Origin: Streptomyces sp. SM11
GTDB taxonomy: Bacteria; Actinomycetota; Actinomycetes; Streptomycetales; Streptomycetaceae
DNA: 64,000 nucleotides
Reading direction: 5' to 3'
Assembly: GCF_002910905.1 (NCBI RefSeq)
Contig: NZ_NEUE01000105.1
Location: 1-64,000 of the forward strand
The stretch's first letter is position 1; each line of letters begins with the position of its first letter. The position numbers and the translations under genes are program-made. Positions 9,136-18,419 of this stretch are shown piece by piece. The notes beneath the pieces were generated by a model that saw only the letters and a program-made list of their open reading frames with translations, made no database searches and was not told the origin of the DNA.

Positions 9136-10758
9136 TCACATCCGGAAGACGCCGAAGGCGGGCCCGGCCGGGTCCTTCTGGGGCAGCGGGGCATTGGCGC
9201 AGGCGGTGAGCGCGAGACCCAGCACCTGGCGGGTGTCCACGGGGTCGATCACGCCGTCGTCCCAGAGCCGGGCGGTGGCGTAGTACGCGTTGCCCTGGGT
9301 CTCGTACTGGGCGCGGACCGGGGCCTTGAACGCTTCCTCGTCCTCGGCGCTCCAGTCGTCACCGAGCTGGTCGCGCTTGACGGTGGCGAGGACCGACGCG
9401 GCCTGCTCGCCGCCCATCACCGAGATCTTGGCGTTCGGCCACATCCACAGGAAGCGCGGCGAATACGCCCGGCCGCACATGGAGTAGTTGCCCGCGCCGT
9501 ACGAACCGCCGACGACGACCGTCAGCTTCGGCACGCGGGTGCAGGCCACGGCCGTGACCATCTTCGCGCCGTGCTTGGCGATGCCGCCCGCCTCGTAGTC
9601 CCGGCCGACCATGAAGCCGGAGATGTTCTGGAGGAAGACGAGCGGGATGCCGCGCTGATCGCACAGCTCGATGAAGTGCGCGCCCTTCTGGGCCGACTCG
9701 GAGAACAGGATCCCGTTGTTCGCGACGATCCCGACCGGGTGGCCGTGGATCCGGGCGAAGCCGGTGATCAGCGTCGTGCCGTACTCCGCCTTGAACTCCT
9801 GGAACCGCGAGCCGTCCACCACCCGGGCGATCACCTCGCGTACGTCGTACGGGGTGCGGGAATCCACCGGCACCGCGCCGTACAGCCCCGCCGGGTCCAC
9901 CTTCGGCTCCTCGGCCGGCTCGACCGACCAGGGGAGCGGGGCGCGGTCCGGGAGGGTCGCGACGATGTTCCGGACGATCCGCAGGGCGTGCGCGTCGTCC
10001 TCCGCGAGATGGTCGGTGACCCCCGACGTACGGGAGTGGACCTCGCCGCCGCCCAGCTCCTCCGCCGTGACGACCTCGCCGGTCGCGGCCTTCACCAGCG
10101 GCGGGCCGCCGAGGAAGATCGTGCCCTGGTCGCGGACGATGACGGCCTCGTCGCTCATCGCCGGGACGTACGCCCCGCCCGCCGTGCAGGAACCCAGGAC
10201 CGCGGCGATCTGTGGGATGCCCGCGCCGGACATCCGGGCCTGGTTGTAGAAGATCCGCCCGAAGTGGTCCCGGTCGGGGAAGACCTCGTCCTGCATCGGC
10301 AGGAACGCGCCGCCGGAGTCGACCAGGTACAGGCAGGGGAGCCGGTTCTCCAGCGCCACCTCCTGCGCCCGCAGGTGCTTCTTCACCGTCATCGGGTAGT
10401 ACGTGCCGCCCTTGACGGTCGCGTCATTGGCGACGATCACGCACTCCCGGCCGGATACCCGCCCGATCCCGGCGATCACCCCGGCCGCCGGGGCCGCGCC
10501 CCCGTACAGCCCCTCGGCCGCCAGCGGGGCCAGCTCCAGGAACGGCGAGCCCGGGTCGAGAAGGGCGTCCACCCGGTCCCGGGGGAGCAGCTTGCCGCGC
10601 GCCTCGTGGCGGGCCCGCGCTTTCTCACCCCCGCCCAGCCGCACCGTGGCGAGGCGTCCCGCCAGCTCGTCGGAGAGCGCGCGATGAGCCGCCTCGTTGG
10701 CCTGCCAGGCCTCCGAGGCGGGATCGGCCGCGCTCGCCAGGACAGGTGCCTGCTGCAT
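9136..10758 (-). CDS. mccB: Methylcrotonyl-CoA carboxylase beta subunit (carboxyltransferase)
   Basis: 540 residues, the full length of acyl-CoA carboxyltransferases. The stretch [20 protein letters not shown] (about 168-187) followed by [10 protein letters not shown] is characteristic of the methylcrotonyl-CoA class rather than propionyl-CoA beta subunits. [13 protein letters not shown] and [15 protein letters not shown] form the two oxyanion-hole regions. It transfers CO2 from biotinyl MccA to 3-methylcrotonyl-CoA. It is first in the operon mccB-mccA-hmgL-acdH. Its promoter region holds the two 16-bp operators and faces a divergent TetR gene. AAGGGGG precedes the ATG. Confidence 0.92.
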   Translation of the reverse strand: MQQAPVLASAADPASEAWQANEAAHRALSDELAGRLATVRLGGGEKARARHEARGKLLPRDRVDALLDPGSPFLELAPLAAEGLYGGAAPAAGVIAGIGRVSGRECVIVANDATVKGGTYYPMTVKKHLRAQEVALENRLPCLYLVDSGGAFLPMQDEVFPDRDHFGRIFYNQARMSGAGIPQIAAVLGSCTAGGAYVPAMSDEAVIVRDQGTIFLGGPPLVKAATGEVVTAEELGGGEVHSRTSGVTDHLAEDDAHALRIVRNIVATLPDRAPLPWSVEPAEEPKVDPAGLYGAVPVDSRTPYDVREVIARVVDGSRFQEFKAEYGTTLITGFARIHGHPVGIVANNGILFSESAQKGAHFIELCDQRGIPLVFLQNISGFMVGRDYEAGGIAKHGAKMVTAVACTRVPKLTVVVGGSYGAGNYSMCGRAYSPRFLWMWPNAKISVMGGEQAASVLATVKRDQLGDDWSAEDEEAFKAPVRAQYETQGNAYYATARLWDDGVIDPVDTRQVLGLALTACANAPLPQKDPAGPAFGVFRM

Positions 10759-10813
10759 CGTGTCGAGCCCCCTTGCCCGTACCGCGATAGTTGACCGTTG
10801 ACGATGGTCGGCT

Positions 10814-10857
10814 GTTAATGAGCGTTAACGCGTCCCCTCAGGTTAACGAGCGCTAAC
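10814..10857. promoter_or_regulatory. Pair of 16-bp operators between mccB and the TetR gene
   Basis: GTTAATGAGCGTTAAC (10814-10829) and GTTAACGAGCGCTAAC (10842-10857) share the consensus GTTAAYGAGCGYTAAC, an imperfect palindrome with GTTA/TAAC ends. Their starts are 28 bp apart, and both lie in the only gap between the catabolic operon and its divergent TetR gene. I infer autoregulatory TetR operators that also repress the operon until an acyl-CoA ligand is present. Confidence 0.8.
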
Positions 10858-10880
10858 GGCCCTGTCTAGAATGAATGCTC

Positions 10881-11498
10881 ATGAGCACCCATGCCGCCGC
10901 CCGCGTCGCGGCTCCCACCCGCCGCGAGCAGATCCTCCGGGAGGCCGCCCGCCTCTTCGCCGAGCGCGGCTTCCACGGTGTCGGCGTCGACGAGATAGGC
11001 GCCGCCGTCGGAATCAGCGGTCCCGGCCTCTACCGCCACTTCCCCGGCAAGGACGCGATGCTCGCCGAGCTCCTGGTGGGCATCAGCGAACGCCTGCTGG
11101 AGGGCGGACGGCTGCGGGTCGCGGAGGACGCCGCCCGGGGCGGCGACTCCCCGGATGCGCTCCTGGACGCGCTCATCGAGGGCCATATCGACTTCGCCCT
11201 CGACGACCGTCCCCTGATCACCCTCCACGACCGCGAGCTGGACCGGCTGCGCGACACGGACCGCAAGCGGGTGCGGCGGCTCCAGCGCGAGTACGTCGAG
11301 GTCTGGGTCGGTGTCGTCCGCGCCCGCTATCCGGCGCTGGCCGAGAACCGGGCCCGCGTCACTGTGCACGCCGTCTTCGGCCTGCTGAACTCCACTCCGC
11401 ACCTGGCCCGCCCCGAGGCCCTGCCCGGCCGCGCGGCGACCGCCGCCCTGCTCCACCGGCTGGCCCGGGGCGCCTTCGCCGCCGCAGAGCCCTCCTGA
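10881..11498 (+). CDS. TetR-family regulator of the leucine-catabolic operon
   Basis: 205 residues. The helix-turn-helix spans about residues 14-60 (REQILREAARLFAERGFHG, VDEIGAAVGISGPGLYRHFP). A ligand domain follows, with LITLHDRELDRLRDTDR near the middle. It is divergent from mccB with two operators between them. No convincing Shine-Dalgarno sequence precedes the ATG at 10881 (or the in-frame ATG at 10875). TAGAAT at 10867-10872 resembles a -10 box only a few bases away, so the mRNA may be leaderless. It probably represses the operon and itself. Confidence 0.88.
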   Translation: MSTHAAARVAAPTRREQILREAARLFAERGFHGVGVDEIGAAVGISGPGLYRHFPGKDAMLAELLVGISERLLEGGRLRVAEDAARGGDSPDALLDALIEGHIDFALDDRPLITLHDRELDRLRDTDRKRVRRLQREYVEVWVGVVRARYPALAENRARVTVHAVFGLLNSTPHLARPEALPGRAATAALLHRLARGAFAAAEPS

Positions 11499-11620
11499 GC
11501 AGCGGTTTCGTATCCTGGGCCGCTCCTGATTCCGTTCGTGGACAACCTCGGCTCCCGGGCAACCCCGGACGGGGTCCTCACGTCTTTCCGGTCAACACGC
11601 AACGAATCGGGGAGCCCGCC

Positions 11621-12286
11621 ATGACCGTCTCACTGGGCGAAGAGATCATGCTGCTGTCGCTGGACGACGCGACCGGCGCGGCGAAGGGGGAGACCGCGGC
11701 CCGCTGGGGCGTGGCGGCGGGCATGCTCCTGGAGCTGGTGATGGCGGGCCGCGTCACGGTGAGGGGCGGCCGCGTCGAGGTCCACGACCCGACCCCGACG
11801 GGCGACCCGCTCCTGGACGGCCGGCTCGACCGGCTGGCGCGCTGGGTCCACGGGACGTCCACCAGCCGCAAAGTGGCCGACTGGCTGACCCGGGAGCACG
11901 CCAAGGGCTCGCAGGACGTCGTGGCGAGCCTCGTCGCCCGCGGCCTGGTGACCGAGGAGAGGCACCGGGCCCTCGGCGTCTTCCCGGTGCGCCGCTACCC
12001 GGAGGCCGACGGCACCGTCGAACGGGAGCTGCGCGCCCGGCTGGCCGCCGTGGTGCTGCACGGAGCCGGGCCGGACGCCCGCACCAGCGCGCTCGTCGCC
12101 CTGCTGCACGCCACGGGCATGCATCCCCAGACGTTCCCCGGTCTGCCGAAGAAGCAGGTCGCCCCGCGCATGGCCCGGATCGCCGAAGGCCACTGGGCGG
12201 GCGTGAGCGTGAGCGAGGCGATCCGCGACCTTCAGGCGGCGATCGCCGCGGTGGGCGTGGTGACGGTCCTCACCGTGGTGTCGTAG
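11621..12286 (+). CDS. GPP34 (GOLPH3/VPS74-like) family protein
   Basis: 221 residues starting MTVSLGEEIMLLSLDDATG, the typical N-terminus of bacterial GPP34-domain proteins. The domain covers almost the whole chain, mostly helical, with an exposed C-terminal hydrophobic segment AAVGVVTVLTVV. Eukaryotic members bind PI4P and glycosyltransferases; actinobacterial members are numerous and mostly of unknown role at the membrane. GGGGAG lies 7 bp before the ATG. It runs in the same direction as the TetR gene 122 bp upstream and the DUF418 gene 114 bp downstream, but the spacing suggests separate control. Confidence 0.85.
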   Translation: MTVSLGEEIMLLSLDDATGAAKGETAARWGVAAGMLLELVMAGRVTVRGGRVEVHDPTPTGDPLLDGRLDRLARWVHGTSTSRKVADWLTREHAKGSQDVVASLVARGLVTEERHRALGVFPVRRYPEADGTVERELRARLAAVVLHGAGPDARTSALVALLHATGMHPQTFPGLPKKQVAPRMARIAEGHWAGVSVSEAIRDLQAAIAAVGVVTVLTVVS

Positions 12287-12344
12287 AACGTCCGGAGTGC
12301 CCGGGGCGACGGACACGGAAACGGACCGCGGCCTGCGGACCGCG

Positions 12345-12380
12345 GATACCGGCACAGATACCGTCACAGATACCGACACC
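12345..12380. repeat. Three tandem 12-bp repeats (GATACCGNCACM)
   Basis: GATACCGGCACA, GATACCGTCACA and GATACCGACACC follow one another directly and end 20 bp before the DUF418 start. This is either a binding array for a regulator or simple slippage; no matching regulator is recognised. Confidence 0.7.
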
Positions 12381-12400
12381 GACCGAACCGCGAGGGACGC

Positions 12401-13600
12401 GTGCTGCGAAGCCCGGAGACCACCGATCCCACGGCCGCGGCGCCCCGGCCCCGCCGCATCGTCGAGGTCGACGCGCTGCGCGGCTTCGCTCTCTGCGGCG
12501 TCTTCCTCGCCAACGTCCTGGTGATGGCGGGCCTCGACGGGCAGCGCGGCGGCGGACCGCACACCAGCGGCGTGGACCAGGTCGCGTACTGGCTCGTCAT
12601 GATGTTCGTGCAGACCAAGTTCTATCTGCTGTTCTCGTTCCTCTTCGGCTACAGCTTCACCCTGCAGATGGGTGCCGCCGAACGCGACGGCGCCGCCTTC
12701 GCGCCGAGGATGCTGCGCCGCCTGCTCGGCCTGTTCGTGCTCGGGATCCTGCACGCGGCGCTGCTGTATCCCGGCGACATCCTCGCCACGTACGCCGTCC
12801 TCGGCCTGGTCCTGTTCGCGGCGCGCTCCGCCGACCCGGGCAGGATGTGGCGTACCGCGCTCTGGGTGTACGGGGTGCTGGCCGCGCTCTACCTCCTCCT
12901 CGGGGCGGCCGTCGCCCTGGTGGACTCCGGTGACGACGGCACGGCCGCCGCCGCGCGCGCCGAGCTGGCCGCCGCGTACCGGGGCGGCGCGGGCGAGGTG
13001 ATCCGGGCCAACCTCGGTGCCTGGCCGGAGGTGCTGGCCGGACTGTTCATGGTGGGCGGCATGGTCGTCGCCGCGTTCCTGGCCGGGTTCGTGGCGGGCC
13101 GCCGCCGCCTCCTCACCGACACCCCGGACCGGGCGGCCCGGCTGCGCCGGATCCTCGTAGGGGGTCTGGCCGTCGGGCTGCCCGGCGGGGCGCTGATGGC
13201 GGCGGGCACGGTGGGTCCGCTGGGCGCCCGCTGGGAGATCCCGATGTTCGTCGTCGGCATGCTCACCGCGCCGGCGCTCAGTGCCGCGTACGCGAGCGGC
13301 CTGCTCCTCTGGTTCACCACGCCGGGCGGCGCCCGCCTCGCCGCCCGGCTGGCCCCCGCGGGCCGTATGGCACTCACCAACTACCTGACGCAGTCCCTCG
13401 TGATGGCGCTCGTCTTCACCGGCTACGGGGCGGCCCTGTACGGCCGGGCCGGGGCGGCGGCCGTGCTGGGCGGCGCGTTGCTCTTCTACGGGTGCCAACT
13501 CGCCGCCTCCGCGTGGCTGATGAGGCGCCACCGGTTCGGCCCCGTCGAACGGCTGCTGCGGGCCGTCACGTTGTGGGGCCGACCGGCACCTCGCGCCTGA
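12401..13600 (+). CDS. DUF418 family membrane protein
   Basis: 399 residues with a GTG start after GAGGGA. The N-terminal signature RIVEVDALRGFALCGVFLAN, FGYSFTLQMG and the C-terminal block TNYLTQSLVMALVFTGYG identify the YeiB/DUF418 family. Eight to ten hydrophobic helices are visible. Family members are inner-membrane proteins distantly related to acyltransferase-3 and may move acyl or other groups across the membrane; no activity can be assigned here. The gene ends 18 bp from the convergent acyltransferase-GH16 gene, so the two transcripts may collide. Confidence 0.85.
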   Translation: MLRSPETTDPTAAAPRPRRIVEVDALRGFALCGVFLANVLVMAGLDGQRGGGPHTSGVDQVAYWLVMMFVQTKFYLLFSFLFGYSFTLQMGAAERDGAAFAPRMLRRLLGLFVLGILHAALLYPGDILATYAVLGLVLFAARSADPGRMWRTALWVYGVLAALYLLLGAAVALVDSGDDGTAAAARAELAAAYRGGAGEVIRANLGAWPEVLAGLFMVGGMVVAAFLAGFVAGRRRLLTDTPDRAARLRRILVGGLAVGLPGGALMAAGTVGPLGARWEIPMFVVGMLTAPALSAAYASGLLLWFTTPGGARLAARLAPAGRMALTNYLTQSLVMALVFTGYGAALYGRAGAAAVLGGALLFYGCQLAASAWLMRRHRFGPVERLLRAVTLWGRPAPRA

Positions 13601-13618
13601 AGAGGGCCTTCTTCCGGG

Positions 13619-16600
13619 TCAGCCCGCCTTCGTCGAGACCCGGACGTGGTCGACCCGCATCGGATGGCCCGGCTCCGTGGCCGGTCCGGCTGTCGCGCCG
13701 TCCGCCTCCGGCAGCTTGCCGCCGATCGCCACGTTCAGGATCAGGAACACCCCGTGGTCCACGGCCCGCTCCCAGGTCCCGGCGTCCATCGTGTCGGCCC
13801 GCACCCGGTGGTACACCCGGTCGCCCAGATACCAGCGCACCTCCTCGGCACCGGGGGAGAGGTCGACCTCGACGGCGTACGTGCGGAACGCCGTACGGCA
13901 GTCCGCGCACTCCTGCGGACCCGACGTCAGCCCCACGGGCTCCTCGCACGGGCCGCCGTCCAGGACCCCGCAGTGCATCGAGCCGAAGACGGTGTCCCGG
14001 CCGTTGACGGACTCCATCACGTCCAGCTCGCCGACCCCCGGCCAGCCGGTGTACCCGTCGCGCAGCGAGGCGCCCAGGGTCCAGAACGCGGGCCAGTAGC
14101 CCGCCGCCTTCGGCCCCGTCACGTCCGGCAGCGCGATCGACGCCTCGATCCGCAGCACCCCGCCGGGCGGCGGCGCGAAGTCGGACCGCACGGTGGTGAT
14201 CCGCCCCGAACTCCACTTCCCGTTCCGCCGGATGGGGACGATCTCCAGTACGCCCTTCCCGTCCAGTCGCACGTTGTCGGTCGAGTCGGTCATGGTCTCG
14301 ATCTCGCCGGTGCCCCACTGCGGGGCCGGGCAGCCCGGGTAGCAGGTGCCGAGGTCGTACTGCCAGTTCGCGGGGGAGGGGCGGCTGTTCGCCGGTCCGT
14401 CGAAGTCGTCCCGCAGCAGCTCGGTCCAGCCGTCCTTGCCGGGTGCGGCAGGTGGCGTGGGAGCGGGGGCGGGGCCGCCGGCCGGGGGCAGCGCGCCCGA
14501 CTCCGTCAGCAGCCGCTCCAGCCGGGGGGTCAGCACGATGGCCGCCACGTTCGTCAGATGGGCGTCGTCCCGGTAGAGCAGGATCCGGTCCCGTACCGCG
14601 GGGCAGGTCGGCCCGTCGCCCGGGCACAGCACCGGGTTCACGCTGACGGACCGCACGCCAGGCACCGCACCCGACGCGATCCGCCGCGCCAGCGGGTCGG
14701 CCGGAACCGCGTCCGCCCGGCCGAACGCGCAGGCGGCGGCGTCGTCCGGAGCACCGGAGACGCACGCGGGAATGTCCGTCCCCGGTACGGGGGTGTCCTC
14801 GATGTACACGATCGGGACGCCTATCGCCCGCAGCGGCTTCAGCGTCTTCTCCCACGCGGTGGTCAGGAGCTTCTCGTCGGCGGTGTACCGGTTGAGCGAG
14901 GCGATCACGATGAGCCGGGGCTTCGGCCCCGTACGCAGGCGGTCCAGGGCGTCGGCCCGCCAGCTGTCGCACTCCCGGTAGGCACGCCCCAACTGGGGGT
15001 TCTTCACCGTCAGTTCCGGCAACGGGCAGCCCTGCTTCACCAGCTCCTGGAGAGCCCAGCCGCGCTGGGAGGCCAGCGCGAGCAGCGGCGAGAACCACTG
15101 GCCGGCGTGCGAGTCGCCGAGCAGCACGACCCGGTCCGGGCTGTCCACCGCCCCGAACAGGCATTCCGGGCTGCGGGACACCGCAGGGGCGACCTGGCAG
15201 GCCCCGTCCGGCGGGAAGTCCTCGCGCGCCTGGGCGGGGCCCGGCACCAGCAGTCCGTCCGCGAGCGCGGAGCCGTCGGTCCGGGCGAGCAGCGACGGCC
15301 CGGCGGCGGCACCCGGCGGGAGACCCTTGACATCTACCGGGGTGGCGGGACCCATCAGATGCAGGGTCGTGGTGCCGACGACCAGCGCGAGCGCGACCGG
15401 CAGGACGATGGCGGAGATCCCCACCGCCAGCCCCCGGCGCGGGAGTTCGGACACCGTACGGCTGCGGCGCAGCGGCTGCTCGACCCAGCGCATGGTGGCG
15501 AGGGCGGGCAGCACGGCCGCCAGGGTCAGCGCCGTCTTCGCGGGCCAGCCGAGCGCCCCGAGACGGGCCTCGGCGAGCACCAGCACCGGCCAGTGCCACA
15601 GATAGAGGTTGTACGAGAGCCGCCCGACCGCCCGAGGGCCCCGCCCCGCCAGCAACCGGCCGACCCCGAGGGCCCCTTGGGCATCGCGCTCGCCCCGGCC
15701 GGGGATCGCGGCGAGGATGACGGCGGCCGTGCCCAGAGTGGGGACGAGCGCCGCGTATCCGGGGTACGGGGTCGACGCGTCGTACGACACGACGCACCAG
15801 ACGATCGCCGCAGCCCCCGCCCACCCGCAGGCCAGCCGCAGTGGACGCGGCCCGCGCAGCAGATGCCAGGGCAGCAGCGCGAGCAGCGCGCCGACGGCGA
15901 ACTGCCAGACCCGCGAGGGCGTTCCGAGGTACGCGAGCGAGACGGAGTCCCGCGTCCAGTGCAGGGACAGCGCGAACGAGGCGACGGCCGCGGCGGCGGT
16001 GGCGAGCGCCACGACCGCGCGCACGGCCCGCCCCCGGCGCACCGCACGGGCGGCGAACAGCACGGTCACCGCCAGCAGCGGGGCCCAGACCAGGTAGAAC
16101 TGCTCCTCGACGGCGAGCGACCAGAAGTGCAGCAGCGGACTCTGGTCGTGCCCGGCGGCCAGGTAGTCGGTCTGCTGGGAGATGAACCGCCAGTTGGCCA
16201 CGGACAGCGCTGCCGCGAGGACGTCCTGCTCCAGGCCGGTGCGGAGCAGCGGTACGGTCAGCCACGCCCCGGCGACCGCGACCGCCGCGAGGACGACGGC
16301 GGCGGAGGGCAGCAGCCGGCGGGCCCGGCGGGAGAAGAAGTCGCCGAGCCGGATCCGGCCGGTGGTGATCGCCTCCCGGACCAGGAGCCCGGTGATCAGG
16401 TAGCCGGAGATGACGAAGAAGACGTCCACGCCGACGAAGCCGCCCGCGGTCCCCGGGATCTGGGCGTGGAAGGCCAGGACCGCGAGGACGGCGACCGCGC
16501 GCAGCCCCTCGATGTCGGGCCGGAACGTGGACCGGTGCGGGCTGGGCCCGGATTCGCCGCCCGAGCGGCCCGCACGGGGCGGGGGTGTGGCGGGCGGGGG

Positions 16601-16645
16601 AGCGGATCGCTTACGGCGGGGGCCGTGGGCGAGGAGGAAGGGCAT
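13619..16645 (-). CDS. Acyltransferase-3 / SGNH / GH16 three-domain membrane protein
   Basis: 1008 residues from the ATG at 16645, with GAAAGG upstream; the longer start at 16702 would overlap the previous gene. Domain order: (1) acyltransferase-3, about residues 40-420, with the FRPDIEGLRAVAVLAV start, the active-site His in AFHAQIPG and FWSLAVEEQFYLVW, in roughly ten helices; (2) an extracytoplasmic SGNH domain with LLGDSHAGQW and YRDDAHLTN; (3) a Pro/Ala linker, then a GH16 domain, about 760-1005, with the catalytic box GELDVMESVN (nucleophile and acid/base Glu present). The first two domains are the usual O-acetylation module. A beta-glucanase of the laminarinase/lichenase superfamily on the same chain is unusual. 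The GT2 synthase gene lies 23 bp upstream, so both probably act on one exported glucan. Confidence 0.88.
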   Translation of the reverse strand: MPFLLAHGPRRKRSAPPPATPPPRAGRSGGESGPSPHRSTFRPDIEGLRAVAVLAVLAFHAQIPGTAGGFVGVDVFFVISGYLITGLLVREAITTGRIRLGDFFSRRARRLLPSAAVVLAAVAVAGAWLTVPLLRTGLEQDVLAAALSVANWRFISQQTDYLAAGHDQSPLLHFWSLAVEEQFYLVWAPLLAVTVLFAARAVRRGRAVRAVVALATAAAAVASFALSLHWTRDSVSLAYLGTPSRVWQFAVGALLALLPWHLLRGPRPLRLACGWAGAAAIVWCVVSYDASTPYPGYAALVPTLGTAAVILAAIPGRGERDAQGALGVGRLLAGRGPRAVGRLSYNLYLWHWPVLVLAEARLGALGWPAKTALTLAAVLPALATMRWVEQPLRRSRTVSELPRRGLAVGISAIVLPVALALVVGTTTLHLMGPATPVDVKGLPPGAAAGPSLLARTDGSALADGLLVPGPAQAREDFPPDGACQVAPAVSRSPECLFGAVDSPDRVVLLGDSHAGQWFSPLLALASQRGWALQELVKQGCPLPELTVKNPQLGRAYRECDSWRADALDRLRTGPKPRLIVIASLNRYTADEKLLTTAWEKTLKPLRAIGVPIVYIEDTPVPGTDIPACVSGAPDDAAACAFGRADAVPADPLARRIASGAVPGVRSVSVNPVLCPGDGPTCPAVRDRILLYRDDAHLTNVAAIVLTPRLERLLTESGALPPAGGPAPAPTPPAAPGKDGWTELLRDDFDGPANSRPSPANWQYDLGTCYPGCPAPQWGTGEIETMTDSTDNVRLDGKGVLEIVPIRRNGKWSSGRITTVRSDFAPPPGGVLRIEASIALPDVTGPKAAGYWPAFWTLGASLRDGYTGWPGVGELDVMESVNGRDTVFGSMHCGVLDGGPCEEPVGLTSGPQECADCRTAFRTYAVEVDLSPGAEEVRWYLGDRVYHRVRADTMDAGTWERAVDHGVFLILNVAIGGKLPEADGATAGPATEPGHPMRVDHVRVSTKAG

Positions 16646-16668
16646 CGGGTGGCGCCTTTCGGGACGGC

Positions 16669-18366
16669 TCAACTCAGCCACGGGAGCATCGGGTTGACCC
16701 ACCCGGAGGCGAGCAGGCCGGTGAGCAGGAGGACGGCGGAGGCGGCGAGGGCCTCGGGCCAGCGGCGGGGCAGCACACCCGTACGGGTCCGGGGCAGGGC
16801 TTCGGCGAGCGGCTCCCCGGACCTCGCGGACGGACGCAGCTCGGTCGACAGGTCGCGGATCAGCGGCAGGTTGATCTGCAACTGGACCAGGAGGTAGAGG
16901 CCGAGGCCCCAGTTGGGCTCCCAGCCGTTACGGGCCACGGCCAGCGCGAGGCCGGCCGCGGCGGCCCCGTTGGACAGGACCAGCCAGCCCAGCGAGACGC
17001 CGACCACCCGCCGGGCCATCGACCCCGAACTCCCCTTGCTCCGCGGTTCCTTGTTCTGCGCTCCGGTGGGCACCCAGGCGGCGCTGCGACCCCGCAGGCT
17101 GTGCCAGAACGCGGTGGCGGCGGCCACGCTGGTGAGGACGTTGGCGCGGATCACCTCCACCCGCCACCGGGTCCGGCTGACCCGGGGCAGCAGCACGTGC
17201 CACAGCCACAGCGGGGCGAGGAGCGGCAGGACGTGCCAGGGCCGGACGTGGTCCGGGTACCAGAACATCATCACCAGCGGCGGCAGCGGCGCGGCGAAGG
17301 TGTTCACGGCCGTGGTCAGGTAGCCGACGACGCCTTCGTAGAAGCACAGCCGCATCCGCCAGGGCGCGCCCATCCGCTTCAGCACCGGGGTGCCGAGGAG
17401 GTGCAGGTTGCCCATCGCCCACCGGTACTGCTGGTTGACGAACGAGGTGACGGTGTCCGGTGAGGTGCCCTTGGCGACCAGGACGGGGACGTACTGGGTG
17501 CGGAAACCCCGATCGTGCAGGGCGAGTCCGGTGTACAGGTCCTCGCTGTGGTCGAGTCGGGCGAAGCCGCCCGCCAGGTCGATCGCGGAGCGCCGGTAGA
17601 CGGCGTTGCTGCCGCAGCAGATCGCGGCGTCGCTGGCGTCCCGCGAAGGCTGGATCCAGCGGAAGAACCACTCCTGCGCGGCCCCGGCGGCGCGCTGGAT
17701 CCAGTCCATGCCCGCGTCGGTGTCGAAGCACTGCGGGCTCTGCACGATCCCGACGGCGGGGTCCGCGAGATACGGGACCAGATGGCGCAGGAAGTCCGGA
17801 CGGGGCGCGAAGTCCGCGTCCAGGATCGCGATGAACTCGGCGGTGGACAGGGTGAGGGCGTGGTTGAGGTTTCCCGCCTTCTTCAGGTGCCCCCGGTCGG
17901 GACGTACGACGTACCGGTAGCCGTGCTCGGCCGCCAGGGCCGCCACCTCGGCCCGGTCGGCGTCGTCCAGCACCCAGACGGTGAGTGCGTCGGGCCAGTC
18001 GAGGGCGGCGACCGCGCGGTAGGCGTTGGCGAGGACGGGCAGCGGCTCGCCACAGGTCGGCAGGTAGAGGTCCACGCCCGGCAGCGCGGCGGGCCGCCAG
18101 GCGCGGACGAGCACCTCGTGCGACGCCCGGGTCAGCCGGCGCTGACGGAGGCTGTTGACGGAGGACAGGAGCAGGGCCACGACGTTCAGCCCGAGGATCG
18201 CGAGGAACGCCCACAGCGCCGGGGTCCGCAGCGCGAAGGTGAGCATCGTCGCCGCCGTGAACACGAAGGCCAGCGAGCTGCTCACCAGCACCCACCGGCG
18301 TTGCGGCCCGAAGTACCAGTAGAGCTCGTCGTCGGACGGAGGTTGCGGAAGGTGATGCACGGTCAT
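16669..18366 (-). CDS. Cellulose-synthase-like GT2 membrane glycosyltransferase
   Basis: 565 residues from the ATG at 18366, with GGGGGG 5 bp upstream. Two N-terminal helices, a cytoplasmic catalytic domain and about five C-terminal helices are visible. The processive GT2 motifs are complete: TCGEP (104-108), DDAD (134-137), DAD (183-185), SED (274-276, the TED position) and QQYRW (312-316). It probably polymerises a beta-linked glucan from a nucleotide sugar and exports it. There is no PilZ domain, which differs from cyclic-di-GMP-controlled BcsA. It is the promoter-proximal gene of the operon with the acyltransferase-GH16 protein. A DasR-like site lies 54 bp upstream. Confidence 0.88.
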   Translation of the reverse strand: MTVHHLPQPPSDDELYWYFGPQRRWVLVSSSLAFVFTAATMLTFALRTPALWAFLAILGLNVVALLLSSVNSLRQRRLTRASHEVLVRAWRPAALPGVDLYLPTCGEPLPVLANAYRAVAALDWPDALTVWVLDDADRAEVAALAAEHGYRYVVRPDRGHLKKAGNLNHALTLSTAEFIAILDADFAPRPDFLRHLVPYLADPAVGIVQSPQCFDTDAGMDWIQRAAGAAQEWFFRWIQPSRDASDAAICCGSNAVYRRSAIDLAGGFARLDHSEDLYTGLALHDRGFRTQYVPVLVAKGTSPDTVTSFVNQQYRWAMGNLHLLGTPVLKRMGAPWRMRLCFYEGVVGYLTTAVNTFAAPLPPLVMMFWYPDHVRPWHVLPLLAPLWLWHVLLPRVSRTRWRVEVIRANVLTSVAAATAFWHSLRGRSAAWVPTGAQNKEPRSKGSSGSMARRVVGVSLGWLVLSNGAAAAGLALAVARNGWEPNWGLGLYLLVQLQINLPLIRDLSTELRPSARSGEPLAEALPRTRTGVLPRRWPEALAASAVLLLTGLLASGWVNPMLPWLS

Positions 18367-18419
18367 AAAGCCCCCCACGGCTGTGTATGTGCCCGTTTCA
18401 GGTGGCCCACCCTAATGCC

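Noticed and set aside
13619..18366. Mat (poly-GlcNAc) or classical cellulose synthase locus
   Set aside because: No polysaccharide deacetylase domain, no PilZ and no BcsB-like or galactose-oxidase-like partner.
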